Assembly (NCBI RefSeq): GCF_002902725.1
Contig: NZ_PPRT01000027.1
Coordinates: forward strand, 1 to 64,000
DNA: 64,000 nucleotides
Direction: 5' to 3'
Origin: Staphylococcus caprae
GTDB taxonomy: Bacteria; Bacillota; Bacilli; Staphylococcales; Staphylococcaceae
Below, piece by piece: positions 43,559-53,969 of this stretch (position 1 is the first letter of the stretch; every line of letters starts with the position of its first letter). The notes beneath the pieces are model-generated. The model worked only from the letters and a program-made list of their open reading frames with translations. It was not told where the DNA came from and made no database searches. A program made the position numbers and the translations under genes.

Positions 43559-46009
43559 ATGTCTGACCCTACACTATTTGATTATTCAATGATCAAAGGC
43601 ACAGTAGATGCTATATTATTTCAAAATAATGATAACTTCTATACAGTTCTTAAAGTAGACACTATTGAAACAAATGAATCATTTGATAGTATGCCAACAG
43701 TTGTAGGGTTTCTTCCAAATGTAGTTGAAGGAGACGTGTACACCTTTAAAGGGCAAGTTGTAGAGCATCCACGGTATGGTAAACAATTAAAAGCTGAAAC
43801 CTTTGAAAAGGAATTGCCTCAAACAAAAGATGCCATTGTGAGTTATTTATCTAGTGATTTATTTAAAGGCATCGGTAAAAAAACGGCACAGAATATCGTT
43901 AATGCATTAGGTGAGAACGCAATTAATGATATATTAAATCATCCTGAGATTTTGCAAAAGGTGCCGAGTTTGCCTAAGAAAAAGCAACAGCAAATTGCTG
44001 AACAAATTAGTGCAAATCAAGAATCTGAGAAAATTATGATTCGATTACATGATTTAGGTTTCGGTCCAAAACTGTCGATGGCTATCTATCAATTCTATAT
44101 GAGTGATACGCTTAAAATTTTGGACGAAAATCCTTATCAACTCGTTTATGATATTAAAGGAATCGGGTTTAATAAAGCCGACCAACTTGCACGTAATATT
44201 GGTATTGCTGCGAATTCACCTGAACGTTTGAAAGCGGGTTTGTTATATATACTTGAAGAAGAATGTATCAAACAGGGACACACATATCTTCCTAATTCAT
44301 ATGTCATTGATACGACACAAGAGATGTTAAACGATGGTACTGATGTAACTATTGCTAGAGAAACACTTGAAGAAATGATATTGCAACTTTCTGAAGAGAA
44401 AAAATTAATTCTGAGTGATGAACAAGTATCCATTCCAAGCTTATATTATTCCGAACTGAAAAGTGTCCAAAATTTATATCGAATTAAGACAAACACAACA
44501 AAATTAAAAGAAATCGAACAATCTGATCTTCAAATGCACATTGGAGAAATAGAGTCACATAATAAAGTCAATTATGCTGCATCACAAAAAGAAGCACTTG
44601 AAACAGCAATGAATTCGAAAGTAATGCTTCTAACGGGTGGTCCAGGTACAGGTAAAACGACTGTTATCAAAGGGATTGTTGAACTTTATGCAGAAATTCA
44701 TGGTTTATCCCTAGATTATGACGACTATAATGAAGATGATTACCCTGTGGTATTAGCTGCTCCAACCGGACGTGCGTCCAAACGACTTCAAGAATCGACA
44801 GGTCTTGAAGCGATGACGATTCATAGACTTATTGGATGGAATCAAGAGACACAACCTCAAGATATTTTAGACAATGAAATTAATGCACGATTAATCATTA
44901 TAGATGAAATGTCTATGGTTGATACGTGGCTTTTCCATCAATTTTTAAGCGCAGTTCCATTAGATGCACAAATCATATTTGTTGGAGATGAAGATCAGCT
45001 TCCTTCAGTCGGCCCAGGTCAAGTATTCAAAGATCTTATTGATTCTAAAACAATCCCCCGAGTCAATTTAACTGAGGTATACCGTCAACAAGATGGCTCA
45101 AGTATTATCGATTTAGCGCATCGGATGAAGATGGGTGAACCCATAGATATTACTCAACGGTTTCACGATCGTAGTTTTATTAACTGTACCTCTGACCAGA
45201 TACCTGATGTCGTAGATAAAGTCGTTCAGAGTGCAGTGAGTAAAGGTTATAATATGAGTGATATCCAAGTCCTTGCGCCAATGTATAAAGGGAATGCTGG
45301 TATTAAACGCCTTAACCAAGTATTACAATCGATTTTAAATCCTAAAAAGGATGATAGTCGTGAAATTGAATTTGGTGATGTTGTTTTTAGAAAAGGCGAT
45401 AAAGTACTTCAATTAGTGAATCGACCGAACGATAATATTTTCAACGGAGATATAGGTGTGATTGTAGGCATTTTCTGGGCAAAAGAGAATGCTCTAAATA
45501 AAGATGTCTTAGTCGTGGATTTCGAAGGGAACGAAATTACGTTCACACGACAAGATTTACTAGAATTAACCCACGCCTATTGTACATCAATTCATAAATC
45601 GCAAGGTTCTGAATTCCCAATTGTTATTATGCCTATTGTTAAACAATATTTCCGAATGTTACAGCGCCCAATTCTATACACAGGTTTAACACGTGCTAAG
45701 CAATCGCTTGTGTTACTGGGTGATCCCCAAGCATTTGAAATTGGCTTGAACACGAAAGGCCAAGAACGTTTAACTCAATTAAATGGCTTGCTTACCTCTT
45801 ATTTTGGTAATCATCAAGTTGATAATGAATCAGCTGACATTTTAACTATTGAAAATAAAACCATCAACAATGAAACGTTGGACGAACAAGAACAAGCGAT
45901 CATAGATGAATCTCAAAAAGATATAATATTAAGTGAATCGACGATATTTAAAATAGACCCTATGATAAATATGGGAGAAATGACACCTTACGACTTTGCA
46001 GAGCGTTGA
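43559..46009 (+). CDS. recD2: RecD2-type SF1B DNA helicase
   Basis: An 816-aa 5-prime to 3-prime helicase found in bacteria lacking RecBC; it limits recombination and helps forks and mismatch repair. An N-terminal RecD2 domain with HhH repeats (FKGIGKKTAQNIV near residue 102) precedes the motor: Walker A LTGGPGTGKTT, Walker B IIDEMSMVD, motif III FVGDEDQLPSVGPG, motif V STSIHKSQGSEF-like CTSIHKSQGSEF, motif VI YTGLTRAKQSL. AGGAGGAG precedes the ATG. Its stop codon contains part of the alaS promoter -35. Confidence 0.96.
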   Translation: MSDPTLFDYSMIKGTVDAILFQNNDNFYTVLKVDTIETNESFDSMPTVVGFLPNVVEGDVYTFKGQVVEHPRYGKQLKAETFEKELPQTKDAIVSYLSSDLFKGIGKKTAQNIVNALGENAINDILNHPEILQKVPSLPKKKQQQIAEQISANQESEKIMIRLHDLGFGPKLSMAIYQFYMSDTLKILDENPYQLVYDIKGIGFNKADQLARNIGIAANSPERLKAGLLYILEEECIKQGHTYLPNSYVIDTTQEMLNDGTDVTIARETLEEMILQLSEEKKLILSDEQVSIPSLYYSELKSVQNLYRIKTNTTKLKEIEQSDLQMHIGEIESHNKVNYAASQKEALETAMNSKVMLLTGGPGTGKTTVIKGIVELYAEIHGLSLDYDDYNEDDYPVVLAAPTGRASKRLQESTGLEAMTIHRLIGWNQETQPQDILDNEINARLIIIDEMSMVDTWLFHQFLSAVPLDAQIIFVGDEDQLPSVGPGQVFKDLIDSKTIPRVNLTEVYRQQDGSSIIDLAHRMKMGEPIDITQRFHDRSFINCTSDQIPDVVDKVVQSAVSKGYNMSDIQVLAPMYKGNAGIKRLNQVLQSILNPKKDDSREIEFGDVVFRKGDKVLQLVNRPNDNIFNGDIGVIVGIFWAKENALNKDVLVVDFEGNEITFTRQDLLELTHAYCTSIHKSQGSEFPIVIMPIVKQYFRMLQRPILYTGLTRAKQSLVLLGDPQAFEIGLNTKGQERLTQLNGLLTSYFGNHQVDNESADILTIENKTINNETLDEQEQAIIDESQKDIILSESTIFKIDPMINMGEMTPYDFAER

Positions 46010-46034
46010 CATTCTTAACGAAAATAAATAAAAT
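46006..46034 (+). promoter_or_regulatory. Sigma-A promoter of alaS, overlapping the recD2 stop
   Basis: A consensus TTGACA (46006-46011) contains the recD2 TGA stop (46007-46009). A 17-base spacer is followed by TAAAAT (46029-46034). Confidence 0.8.
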
Positions 46035-46039
46035 ATACT

Positions 46040-46275
46040 TAAGTTCACATAGAGATGAGTAAGTGACTTTAAGATTGATAGAGATGCACTGGTTGGTGAG
46101 AAGTGCAATCTAAGTCACTGAACGCTACTTTATGTTAGTTTGAATACGTAACTATAAGTGATAAGTAATTCGATTATACACATCATTTTATTAAGTGATT
46201 GATGTTGTCGAAATTCCTTATAACTAGGGTGGTACCGCGAGAACGTTCGTCCCTTTGTGGATGAACGTTTTTATT
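46040..46275 (+). promoter_or_regulatory. T-box riboswitch leader of alaS
   Basis: The T-box core AGGGTGGTACCGCG is at 46226-46239. The terminator is AACGTTCGTCC (46242-46252) with GGATGAACGTT (46259-46269) and a T-run. In Stem I, CACTGAACGCTAC near 46116-46128 presents GCT followed by A, a fitting alanine specifier. Confidence 0.93.
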
Positions 46276-46357
46276 TTCATTGATGTACTACATTTACGTT
46301 TTGAATTGATACTTTTATTTTTCAAAATACTAAATTCCAAAAGGGAGTGTTTTTTAA

Positions 46358-48988
46358 ATGAAAAATTTAAAAGCAAGTGAAATTAGACAAAAATATTTAG
46401 ATTTCTTCGTTGAAAAAGGTCACATGGTCGAACCTTCTGCACCATTAGTACCTATTGATGATGATTCATTACTATGGATTAATTCAGGTGTGGCAACCTT
46501 AAAGAAATACTTTGATGGACGTGAAACTCCAAGAAAACCAAGAATTGTCAATTCACAAAAAGCAATTCGTACGAATGACATTGAAAATGTAGGTTTCACA
46601 GCACGTCACCATACTTTCTTTGAAATGTTAGGGAACTTCTCAATTGGAGATTACTTTAAACAAGAAGCGATAGAATTTGCATGGGAATTCTTAACTAGTG
46701 ATAAATGGATGGGTATGGAACCTGAAAAATTATATGTAACGATTCATCCTGAAGATACAGGTGCATATAAAATTTGGAATGAAGATATCGGATTAGAAGA
46801 AAGTCGTATTATTCGAATTGAAGGGAACTTCTGGGATATAGGTGAAGGACCTTCAGGACCGAATACTGAAATCTTCTATGATCGTGGCGAAGCTTATGGT
46901 CAAAACGATCCAGAAGAAGAGATGTATCCAGGCGGAGAAAACGAAAGATATTTAGAAGTATGGAATTTAGTATTTAGTGAATTTAACCATAATAAAGATC
47001 ATACGTATACACCACTTCCAAATAAAAATATTGATACCGGCATGGGATTAGAACGTATGGCTTCAATCTCACAAAATGTAAGAACAAATTACGAAACTGA
47101 CCTATTTATGCCGATCATTAACGAAGTAGAAAACATTTCAGGTAAAAAATACTTAGAAGTCGATGAACAAGATGTTGCATTTAAAGTAATCGCTGATCAT
47201 ATTAGAACGATTGCCTTTGCGATTGCAGATGGTGCATTACCTGCAAATGAAGGTCGAGGTTACGTATTACGTCGTTTATTACGTCGTGCCGTAAGATTGA
47301 GCCAGTCATTAGGTATTAATGAACCATTCATGTATAAACTCGTAGATATTGTAGCTGAGATTATGGAACCATATTATCCAAATGTAAAAGAAAAAGCGGA
47401 TTTCATTAAACGCGTAATTAAATCTGAGGAAGAACGATTCCATGAAACGCTTGAAGAAGGCTTAGCGATTTTAAATCAATTCATCGAGAAAGCTAAGAAA
47501 GATAATCATGAGATTAAAGGTGAAGATGCTTTCAAATTATATGATACGTATGGCTTCCCAGTTGAATTAACTGAAGAATTAGCCACTCAAGAAGGATTAA
47601 CTGTTGATATGGCTACATTTGAAAATGAAATGCAACAACAAAGAGATCGTGCAAGACAAGCACGTCAAAATTCTCAATCAATGCAAATTCAAAGTGAAGT
47701 GCTTAAAAACATTACAGATGACAGTACATTCGTCGGATACGAAACAACTGATTATCAATCAACTGTCACACATCTCATTTACAATGGTGAAGAAGTTGAA
47801 TCAGCTGAAGCGGGTGAAACAGTTTACTTTATTTTAAAAGAAACGCCGTTCTATGCGGTAAGCGGTGGTCAAGTTGCTGATGAAGGTACGGTTGGAAATG
47901 AGAATTTTGAAATTGCAGTTACTGAAGTGACTAAAGCACCTAATGGACAAAATCTTCACAAAGGTACAGTACAATTTGGACAAGCTACAGTTGGCGCAGA
48001 AGTAGATGCAAGTGTCAATAAAGATGAACGTCGCGCTATTCAGAAGAACCATAGTGCCACACACTTATTACATCAAGCATTGAAAGAAGTATTAGGAGAT
48101 CATGTCAACCAAGCAGGTTCATTAGTAGAAGCTGACCGATTACGTTTTGACTTTTCACACTTTGGTCCAATGTCTCAAGAAGAAATTGATCAAGTTGAAC
48201 GAAGAGTGAATGAAGAAATTTGGAGAGGCATAGATGTGCGCATACAAGAAATGGGCATTGATGAAGCGAAATCAATGGGTGCAATGGCTTTATTTGGAGA
48301 AAAATATGGCGACATCGTACGTGTAGTTAACATGGCACCATTTTCAATTGAATTATGTGGAGGTATACATGTAAACAATACCTCTGAAATAGGCCTTTTC
48401 AAAATAGTAAGTGAGTCTGGTACTGGCGCAGGCGTAAGACGTATTGAAGCACTTACTGGCAAATCAGCATTCTTATACCTTGAAGACATACAATCTAAAT
48501 TCAATACAATTAAAAATAATGTTAAAGTTAAATCAGATGATCAAGTTGTTGGCAAGATTACTCAGTTACAAGAAGAAGAGAAGAACTTACTAAAACAACT
48601 AGAACAACGTAATAAAGAAATTACTTCTCTTAAAATGGGTAATATCGAGGACCAAGTAGAAACTATCAATGATTTAAAAGTGTTAGCAACTGAAGTAGAC
48701 GTTCCTAATGCAAAAGCAATTCGCTCAACGATGGATGATTTCAAATCTAAATTACAAGATGCGATTATCGTATTAGCAAGTAATGTTGATGGTAAAGTTT
48801 CAATCATCGCAACTGTGCCTAAGTCATTAACTGATCAAGTTAAAGCTGGCGACTTAATTAAACATATGGCACCAATAGTAGGAGGAAAAGGTGGCGGACG
48901 CCCTGATATGGCTCAAGGTGGCGGCACTCAACCTGAGAAGATAACAGAAGCATTACGCTTTATTAAAGATTATATTAAAAATCTATAA
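46358..48988 (+). CDS. alaS: Alanyl-tRNA synthetase
   Basis: An 876-aa class II synthetase: catalytic domain (1-240, motif 2 [16 protein letters not shown]), tRNA-recognition domain, editing domain with zinc ligands in [11 protein letters not shown] and ELCGGIHV, and C-Ala domain. AAGGGAG precedes the ATG after a T-box leader. Typical length with no sign of damage. Confidence 0.98.
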   Translation: MKNLKASEIRQKYLDFFVEKGHMVEPSAPLVPIDDDSLLWINSGVATLKKYFDGRETPRKPRIVNSQKAIRTNDIENVGFTARHHTFFEMLGNFSIGDYFKQEAIEFAWEFLTSDKWMGMEPEKLYVTIHPEDTGAYKIWNEDIGLEESRIIRIEGNFWDIGEGPSGPNTEIFYDRGEAYGQNDPEEEMYPGGENERYLEVWNLVFSEFNHNKDHTYTPLPNKNIDTGMGLERMASISQNVRTNYETDLFMPIINEVENISGKKYLEVDEQDVAFKVIADHIRTIAFAIADGALPANEGRGYVLRRLLRRAVRLSQSLGINEPFMYKLVDIVAEIMEPYYPNVKEKADFIKRVIKSEEERFHETLEEGLAILNQFIEKAKKDNHEIKGEDAFKLYDTYGFPVELTEELATQEGLTVDMATFENEMQQQRDRARQARQNSQSMQIQSEVLKNITDDSTFVGYETTDYQSTVTHLIYNGEEVESAEAGETVYFILKETPFYAVSGGQVADEGTVGNENFEIAVTEVTKAPNGQNLHKGTVQFGQATVGAEVDASVNKDERRAIQKNHSATHLLHQALKEVLGDHVNQAGSLVEADRLRFDFSHFGPMSQEEIDQVERRVNEEIWRGIDVRIQEMGIDEAKSMGAMALFGEKYGDIVRVVNMAPFSIELCGGIHVNNTSEIGLFKIVSESGTGAGVRRIEALTGKSAFLYLEDIQSKFNTIKNNVKVKSDDQVVGKITQLQEEEKNLLKQLEQRNKEITSLKMGNIEDQVETINDLKVLATEVDVPNAKAIRSTMDDFKSKLQDAIIVLASNVDGKVSIIATVPKSLTDQVKAGDLIKHMAPIVGGKGGGRPDMAQGGGTQPEKITEALRFIKDYIKNL

Positions 48989-49051
48989 CTTAATTTCATA
49001 ATATTGTAGAATTATAATGAATGATAATACGCATAAAAAGGAGTGTCACGT

Positions 49052-49312
49052 ATGGAAAATTTTGATAAAACAATGAAATTTGACTATGAAGAAATTCCGA
49101 AAGAAGATGTCAAAGCAGTACTTAAAAATGTACACCGTACATTGGAAGAAAGAGGATATAATGCCGTAAATCAAATAGTAGGTTATTTGCTTTCTGGCGA
49201 TCCGGCTTACATTCCACGCCAAAATGAAGCAAGAAACCAAATTCGCCATATTGATAGAGATGTTATTATGGAAGAGCTTGTCTCTTATTATTTAAAAGAG
49301 TCTGATCAATAA
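49052..49312 (+). CDS. IreB-family regulatory phosphoprotein (UPF0297)
   Basis: An 86-aa cytosolic protein of the IreB/UPF0297 family. In Enterococcus IreB is phosphorylated on N-terminal threonine by the PASTA kinase IreK and affects cephalosporin resistance; the matching DKTMKFDY segment is present here, so control by the staphylococcal kinase Stk1/PknB is a reasonable inference. The start is the ATG giving [10 protein letters not shown] after AAGGAGTG. Conserved order ireB-ruvX-yrzB follows. A TATAAT at 49013-49018 is a possible -10. Confidence 0.92.
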   Translation: MENFDKTMKFDYEEIPKEDVKAVLKNVHRTLEERGYNAVNQIVGYLLSGDPAYIPRQNEARNQIRHIDRDVIMEELVSYYLKESDQ

Positions 49313-49314
49313 AT

Positions 49315-49743
49315 ATGTTAAAACATAAAATTATTGGCTTAGACGTGGGAAGCAAAACTGTTGGTATTGCTATAAGTGACCTAATGGGATGGACTGCCCA
49401 AGGTTTAGACACACTCCGAATCAACGAAGAACAAAATGAATTAGGTATAGAAAAGTTAGTAGAAATTATTCAAGATAACCAAGTAGGCACCGTCGTCATC
49501 GGTTTACCAAAGAATATGAATAATTCTATTGGATTTCGTGGTGAGGCTTCGTTACAATACAAGGAGAAGCTTCAAGAAGCCTTACCATCCATAGAAATAA
49601 TTATGTGGGATGAACGATTAAGCACAATGGCTGCTGAACGCTCGCTTTTAGAAGCGGATGTTTCTAGACAAAAACGTAAAAAAGTAATAGATAAAATGGC
49701 AGCTGTGTTTATATTACAAGGCTATTTAGACTCTATCCAATAA
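49315..49743 (+). CDS. ruvX: RuvX/YqgF, RNase H-fold nuclease for pre-16S rRNA
   Basis: A 142-aa protein with the RNase H-like metal site: [14 protein letters not shown] at the N-terminus, VVIGLPKNM in the middle and WDERLST near residue 99. Called a putative Holliday-junction resolvase; E. coli YqgF is implicated in 5-prime maturation of 16S rRNA. The ATG is three bases after the ireB stop with no strong ribosome-binding site, which points to coupling. Confidence 0.95.
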   Translation: MLKHKIIGLDVGSKTVGIAISDLMGWTAQGLDTLRINEEQNELGIEKLVEIIQDNQVGTVVIGLPKNMNNSIGFRGEASLQYKEKLQEALPSIEIIMWDERLSTMAAERSLLEADVSRQKRKKVIDKMAAVFILQGYLDSIQ

Positions 49744-49756
49744 AGGAGATATAAAA

Positions 49757-50083
49757 ATGACTGAACATAACCATAACCATGAACACAATCATGATTCTGA
49801 TTTAAACATTAACAACGAGGAAGAATTATTAACTTTATTCGATGAAGATGGCAATGAAGTTTTATACCGTAAAATGTTAGAATTTTATCATCCTGAATTC
49901 AAAAAAGAATATGTTGTATTAGCTGAAGAAGGTGCACAATCAGACGAAGATGATATGATTGAACTTGTACCAATGATTAACGAACCTGACGAATCTGGAG
50001 ATGGCGGTAAATTAGTACCAATCGAAACAGATGAGGAATGGGATATGATCGAAGAGGTAGTTAATACAGAAATCAATGAATAA
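49757..50083 (+). CDS. UPF0473 (DUF1292) protein with His-rich N-terminus
   Basis: A 108-aa very acidic protein of the DUF1292/YrzB family, third member of the conserved ireB-ruvX-yrzB cluster. After [13 protein letters not shown], a His/Asn-rich stretch that could bind metal, comes the conserved [14 protein letters not shown] and [22 protein letters not shown] precedes the ATG. Function unknown. Confidence 0.92.
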   Translation: MTEHNHNHEHNHDSDLNINNEEELLTLFDEDGNEVLYRKMLEFYHPEFKKEYVVLAEEGAQSDEDDMIELVPMINEPDESGDGGKLVPIETDEEWDMIEEVVNTEINE

Positions 50084-50131
50084 TTGATTTAAATGGTAGC
50101 ACAGCTGGGGAGATTATCCCCTGAAAATGAT

Positions 50132-50176
50132 AGCAGTAAGATGGTTTCAATTTGAAATCTTCTTACTGCTCTTTTT
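50132..50176 (+). terminator. Terminator after the ireB-ruvX-yrzB cluster
   Basis: AGCAGTAAGA pairs perfectly with TCTTACTGCT; the loop is about 19 bases and a CTTTTTATA tail follows. Confidence 0.85.
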
Positions 50177-50189
50177 ATATTCAATACGT

Positions 50190-50251
50190 CATCCTTGATG
50201 GGTTGGCCCACGAAATTAATTTTAGCTGAATGATATTTTTGTCTTACTCCC
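50190..50251 (-). repeat. Decayed GTGGGACAG-type repeat
   Basis: The reverse complement (GGGAGTAAGACAAAAATATC... to ...CCCATCAAGGAT) aligns along its length with 28432-28492, including the TTAGC(A/T)AAA core and the CAAGGAT end, but the arms no longer pair well. Confidence 0.6.
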
Positions 50252-50315
50252 TTAATACTTATTTAACTCTTATATTTATGAGCAATTTATGGTAAAATAT
50301 GTAAAGTTAATTTCT

Positions 50316-50366
50316 ATGAAACGATTATTTACTTCTAATATGAAAGATATAGAAGCACCATTCTAG
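50316..50366 (+). CDS. Possible 16-aa leader peptide upstream of trmR
   Basis: A short ORF, MKRLFTSNMKDIEAPF, whose TAG stop is directly followed by a nested hairpin. It has only a weak AAAG-type ribosome-binding site. Its placement suits a transcription or translation attenuation leader but could be chance. Confidence 0.3.
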   Translation: MKRLFTSNMKDIEAPF

Positions 50367-50415
50367 AAATCAGTCATACTTATTGATTAAGATATAATCA
50401 ATGTTGGACTGATTT
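50367..50415 (+). promoter_or_regulatory. Nested hairpin in the trmR leader
   Basis: Outer stem AAATCAGTC (50367-50375) with GACTGATTT (50407-50415); inner stem ATTGATTA (50382-50389) with TAATCAAT (50395-50402). Both are perfect. A short T-rich stretch follows, so it may be a terminator or attenuator about 50 bases before trmR. Confidence 0.65.
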
Positions 50416-50467
50416 ATTTTATGTCTACAAATCATTGTAGTTATCACTGTAAAGGAAGTTATTTTAA

Positions 50468-51103
50468 ATGGATTTAAACCAAGATTATTTAACTCAATTA
50501 CATCAAAGATTAGATACAAATATTGAGAATTTAAGATCTTACGCTGAAGACAATCAAGTTCCGATTGTAGACAAACTCACTTTAGATATGATTAAACAAT
50601 TAATTCGTATGAATCATACTAAACAAATTTTAGAAATCGGTACAGCTATCGGTTATAGTTCTATGCAATTTGCTTCAGTGGCTAATGATATAGAGGTCAC
50701 TACCATTGAACGCAACGAAGATATGCTGGCACAAGCGAGACATCATTTTCAAGAATATCATTACGAAGAACAAATTAGATTAATTGAAGGTGATGCACTC
50801 GAAATGTATGACAGTGTCAGTGATAGACTATATGATATGATATTTATTGATGCTGCAAAAGCACAATCAAAAAAATTTTTCGAGTTATACACGCCTTTAT
50901 TAAGAAAAGGTGGGCTCGTAGTAACTGACAATGTGTTATATCATGGATTTGTTTCAAATATTGATATCGTACGGTCAAGAAATGTACGACAAATGGTTAA
51001 AAAGGTACAACAATATAATCAATGGTTAATGAATCAATCAGGATATACGACGAACTTTTTAAATATGGACGATGGTTTGGCAATATCAATTAAAGGAGAA
51101 TGA
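50468..51103 (+). CDS. trmR: tRNA 5-hydroxyuridine methyltransferase TrmR (YrrM)
   Basis: A 211-aa SAM-dependent O-methyltransferase of the catechol-OMT-like fold. SAM-binding motif ILEIGTAIGYSSMQF (about 54-68), acidic IERN, metal and substrate region FIDAAKAQSKKF and VVTDNVLYHG. In B. subtilis TrmR methylates ho5U34 to mo5U34. The next two genes are the U32-family proteins that make ho5U, so the whole modification path is encoded together. AAAGGAAG precedes the ATG. Confidence 0.9.
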   Translation: MDLNQDYLTQLHQRLDTNIENLRSYAEDNQVPIVDKLTLDMIKQLIRMNHTKQILEIGTAIGYSSMQFASVANDIEVTTIERNEDMLAQARHHFQEYHYEEQIRLIEGDALEMYDSVSDRLYDMIFIDAAKAQSKKFFELYTPLLRKGGLVVTDNVLYHGFVSNIDIVRSRNVRQMVKKVQQYNQWLMNQSGYTTNFLNMDDGLAISIKGE

Positions 51104-51105
51104 CT

Positions 51106-52029
51106 ATGGTTGAATTATTAGTTACTCCTAAGTCAATAACTCATATGGAAACACTAATAGAGAAAGGTGCAGACGCATTTGTTATTGGTGAACAAAAATT
51201 TGGTTTAAGACTTCCGGGAGAATTTAATCGAGAGATGATGAAAGAAGCGGTTCAACTCGCACATCATCACAATAAGAAAGTTTACGCTGCTGTTAATGGG
51301 CTTTTCCATAATTATCATTTGGATGCTTTAGAAGACTACATACAATTTTTACATGACATAGGTGTAGATCGAATTATATTTGGAGACCCTGCTGTCGTGA
51401 TGTTTGTTAAAAAGCAAGCTCATCCGATCCCTCTTCATTGGGATGCTGAAACACTTGTGACTAACTATTTCCAATGTAATTATTGGGGTAAGAAGGGCGC
51501 ATCAAGAGCGGTACTCGCTAGAGAATTGAGTTTAGATGAAATCATCAATATTAAAGAAAATGCCAATGTTGAAATAGAAGTACAAGTGCATGGAATGACA
51601 TGTATGTTCCAATCTAAACGCATGCTTTTAGGTAATTATTATACTTTTCAAGATAGACAGATGAAAATTCAACGTAATGAATCGCAGAATGATTTACTAC
51701 TATATGATGAAGAACGCGACAATAAATATCCTGTATTCGAGGATTATAATGGTACGCACATTATGTCTCCAAATGATATATGCTTAATTGAAGAATTAGA
51801 ACCATTCTTTGAAGCAGGTATTGATGCGTTTAAAATTGATGGTGTTTTACAAAGTGAAGCGTATATCAATGTGGTTACAGAACAATATAGAGAAGCTATT
51901 GATTTATATAACGAAGATCCAGAAGCTTATGACGATGAAAAATTCATGTTAGTTGATCCTATTGAGGAGATTCAACCTGAACATCGTCCATTTGACGAAG
52001 GTTTCTTATATAAGCAAACGGTATATTAG
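51106..52029 (+). CDS. trhP1: Peptidase-U32-family tRNA hydroxylation protein TrhP1 (YrrN-like)
   Basis: A 307-aa U32-family protein needed, with TrhP2, for prephenate-dependent hydroxylation of U34 in tRNA in Bacillus. The central cysteine region reads VHGMTCMFQSKRMLLGNYY, keeping only one of the four cysteines found in TrhP2, so this subunit probably lacks its own iron-sulfur cluster. The second of two close ATGs (51106) is chosen: AAAGGAG lies seven bases upstream, and relatives start MVELLVTPKS. It overlaps neither neighbour but starts two bases after the trmR stop. Confidence 0.9.
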   Translation: MVELLVTPKSITHMETLIEKGADAFVIGEQKFGLRLPGEFNREMMKEAVQLAHHHNKKVYAAVNGLFHNYHLDALEDYIQFLHDIGVDRIIFGDPAVVMFVKKQAHPIPLHWDAETLVTNYFQCNYWGKKGASRAVLARELSLDEIINIKENANVEIEVQVHGMTCMFQSKRMLLGNYYTFQDRQMKIQRNESQNDLLLYDEERDNKYPVFEDYNGTHIMSPNDICLIEELEPFFEAGIDAFKIDGVLQSEAYINVVTEQYREAIDLYNEDPEAYDDEKFMLVDPIEEIQPEHRPFDEGFLYKQTVY

Positions 52030-52047
52030 GGAGGCTTATCATTACAA

Positions 52048-53316
52048 ATGAAAACTTTAGAAGAAGTTCAATCAAGTTCAAAAACCAAAATGAAAAAGCC
52101 GGAATTACTCGCACCAGCTGGTAACTTAGAGAAACTTAAAATTGCGGTACACTATGGTGCTGACGCAGTATTTCTAGGTGGTCAAGAGTACGGTTTACGC
52201 TCAAATGCAGATAATTTCACTATGGAAGAAATTGCAGAAGGTGTGGCTTTTGCGAACCGTTATGGTGCTAAAATTTACGTGACTACCAATATAATTGCAC
52301 ATGATGAGAATATTGACGGTTTAGAAGATTATCTACGTGAATTAGATGCTACTGGCGCAACTGGAATTATTGTTGCTGATCCACTTATTATTGAAACATG
52401 TAAAGAAGTCGCACCCCGTTTAGAAATTCATCTATCAACACAACAATCACTTTCAAACTACAAGGCAGTTGAATTTTGGAAAGAGGAAGGGCTAGACCGT
52501 GTCGTATTAGCCCGAGAAACAGGCTCAATGGAAATGAAAGAGATGAAAGAGAAAGTTGATATCGAGATAGAAGCTTTCATTCATGGAGCAATGTGTATAG
52601 CATATTCAGGTCGTTGCACATTAAGTAATCATATGACGGCGCGTGATTCAAACCGTGGAGGTTGTTGTCAAAGTTGTCGTTGGGATTATGATTTGTTACA
52701 AGTGGATGATGACGGAGAACTTGATTTGTATTATGAAGATGGCGACGTGATTCCATTTGCTATGAGTCCTAAAGATTTAAAATTAATAGAATCTATCCCA
52801 CAAATGATGGAACTAGGCATCGATTCTTTAAAAATCGAAGGTCGAATGAAATCTATCCATTACATTGCAACAGTCGTTTCAGTGTATCGTAAAGTTATAG
52901 ATGCATATGCGGAAGATCCACAAAACTTCAAAATTAAACCAGAGTGGCTCAAAGAACTAGAAAAATGTGCAAACCGCGATACCGCTCCAGCATTCTTCCA
53001 AGGTACGCCTGGATATGAAGAGCAAATGTTTGGTGAAGCACAATCTAAGAAATCAGCATACGACTTCTGTGGACTTGTGCTTGATTATGACGAACAAACT
53101 CAACTTGCGACAATTCAACAACGAAATCACTTTAAACCAGGCCAAGAAATAGAATTTTTCGGTCCAGAAATTGAAAGTTTTAAACAAGTTGTTGAAGCAA
53201 TTTATGATGAGGAAGGTAATAGTTTAGATGCTGCTAGACACCCATTACAAATTGTTCAAATTAAAGTCGATCAACCTATTTATGCAAATAACATGATGAG
53301 AAAGGAAATCGGCTAG
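52048..53316 (+). CDS. trhP2: Peptidase-U32-family tRNA hydroxylation protein TrhP2 (YrrO-like)
   Basis: A 422-aa U32-family protein. It begins near residue 17 with [18 protein letters not shown] and holds the four-cysteine region [12 protein letters not shown] and [12 protein letters not shown], expected to carry a cluster or metal. It is the presumed catalytic partner of TrhP1 for making 5-hydroxyuridine. The GGGAGG site lies 13 bases before the ATG, an unusually wide gap; no better canonical start is in frame. Not a protease despite the family name. Confidence 0.92.
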   Translation: MKTLEEVQSSSKTKMKKPELLAPAGNLEKLKIAVHYGADAVFLGGQEYGLRSNADNFTMEEIAEGVAFANRYGAKIYVTTNIIAHDENIDGLEDYLRELDATGATGIIVADPLIIETCKEVAPRLEIHLSTQQSLSNYKAVEFWKEEGLDRVVLARETGSMEMKEMKEKVDIEIEAFIHGAMCIAYSGRCTLSNHMTARDSNRGGCCQSCRWDYDLLQVDDDGELDLYYEDGDVIPFAMSPKDLKLIESIPQMMELGIDSLKIEGRMKSIHYIATVVSVYRKVIDAYAEDPQNFKIKPEWLKELEKCANRDTAPAFFQGTPGYEEQMFGEAQSKKSAYDFCGLVLDYDEQTQLATIQQRNHFKPGQEIEFFGPEIESFKQVVEAIYDEEGNSLDAARHPLQIVQIKVDQPIYANNMMRKEIG

Positions 53317-53317
53317 T

Positions 53318-53941
53318 ATGAATCAAACTACTATTATAGGTATTGCTGGCGGTTCTGGTTCCGGCAAAACAACGGTCACAAATGAAATCATGAAGGAATT
53401 AGAGGGGCATAGTGTTGCACTTTTAGCCCAAGATTACTATTATAAAGACCAGTCTCATTTAACTTTTGAAGAAAGACTTGAGACGAACTATGATCATCCA
53501 TTTGCATTCGATAATGATTTACTTATTCAGAATCTTAAAGATTTACGAAATGGTATAGCAGTAGAAGTACCTACTTATGATTATGCAAATCATACACGAA
53601 GTAAGGAAACGATTGCATTTGAACCAAAAGATGTTATTATCGTAGAAGGTATCTTTGCTTTAGAAAACAAAACTTTACGAGATATGATGGATGTAAAAAT
53701 TTATGTTGATACAGATGCAGATTTAAGAATTTTACGTAGATTAACTCGTGATACAAAAGAGCGAGGTCGATCTATGGAATCTGTCATTAATCAATATTTA
53801 AATGTGGTCAGACCTATGCATGAACAATTTATCGAACCAACGAAAAAACATGCAGATATTATTATTCCTGAAGGTGGAAGTAATAAGGTCGCAATAGATA
53901 TTATGACTACAAAAATTCAATCACTCGTTAGCAAAAAATAG
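53318..53941 (+). CDS. udk: Uridine kinase
   Basis: A 207-aa pyrimidine-salvage kinase that phosphorylates uridine and cytidine. P-loop [17 protein letters not shown] near residue 9, [23 protein letters not shown] and the lid [12 protein letters not shown]. It starts one base after the trhP2 stop (TAGTATG), with AAAGGAAA upstream. The trmR-trhP1-trhP2-udk-greA order is conserved in Firmicutes. Confidence 0.98.
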   Translation: MNQTTIIGIAGGSGSGKTTVTNEIMKELEGHSVALLAQDYYYKDQSHLTFEERLETNYDHPFAFDNDLLIQNLKDLRNGIAVEVPTYDYANHTRSKETIAFEPKDVIIVEGIFALENKTLRDMMDVKIYVDTDADLRILRRLTRDTKERGRSMESVINQYLNVVRPMHEQFIEPTKKHADIIIPEGGSNKVAIDIMTTKIQSLVSKK

Positions 53942-53969
53942 TAACTTAATAGTAAAGGAAGATGACATT

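Noticed and set aside
50107-50122. GGGGAGATTATCCCC hairpin as a separate terminator after the yrzB-like gene
   Set aside because: A short stem without a T-run; the stronger hairpin at 50132-50176 just downstream is the likely terminator.
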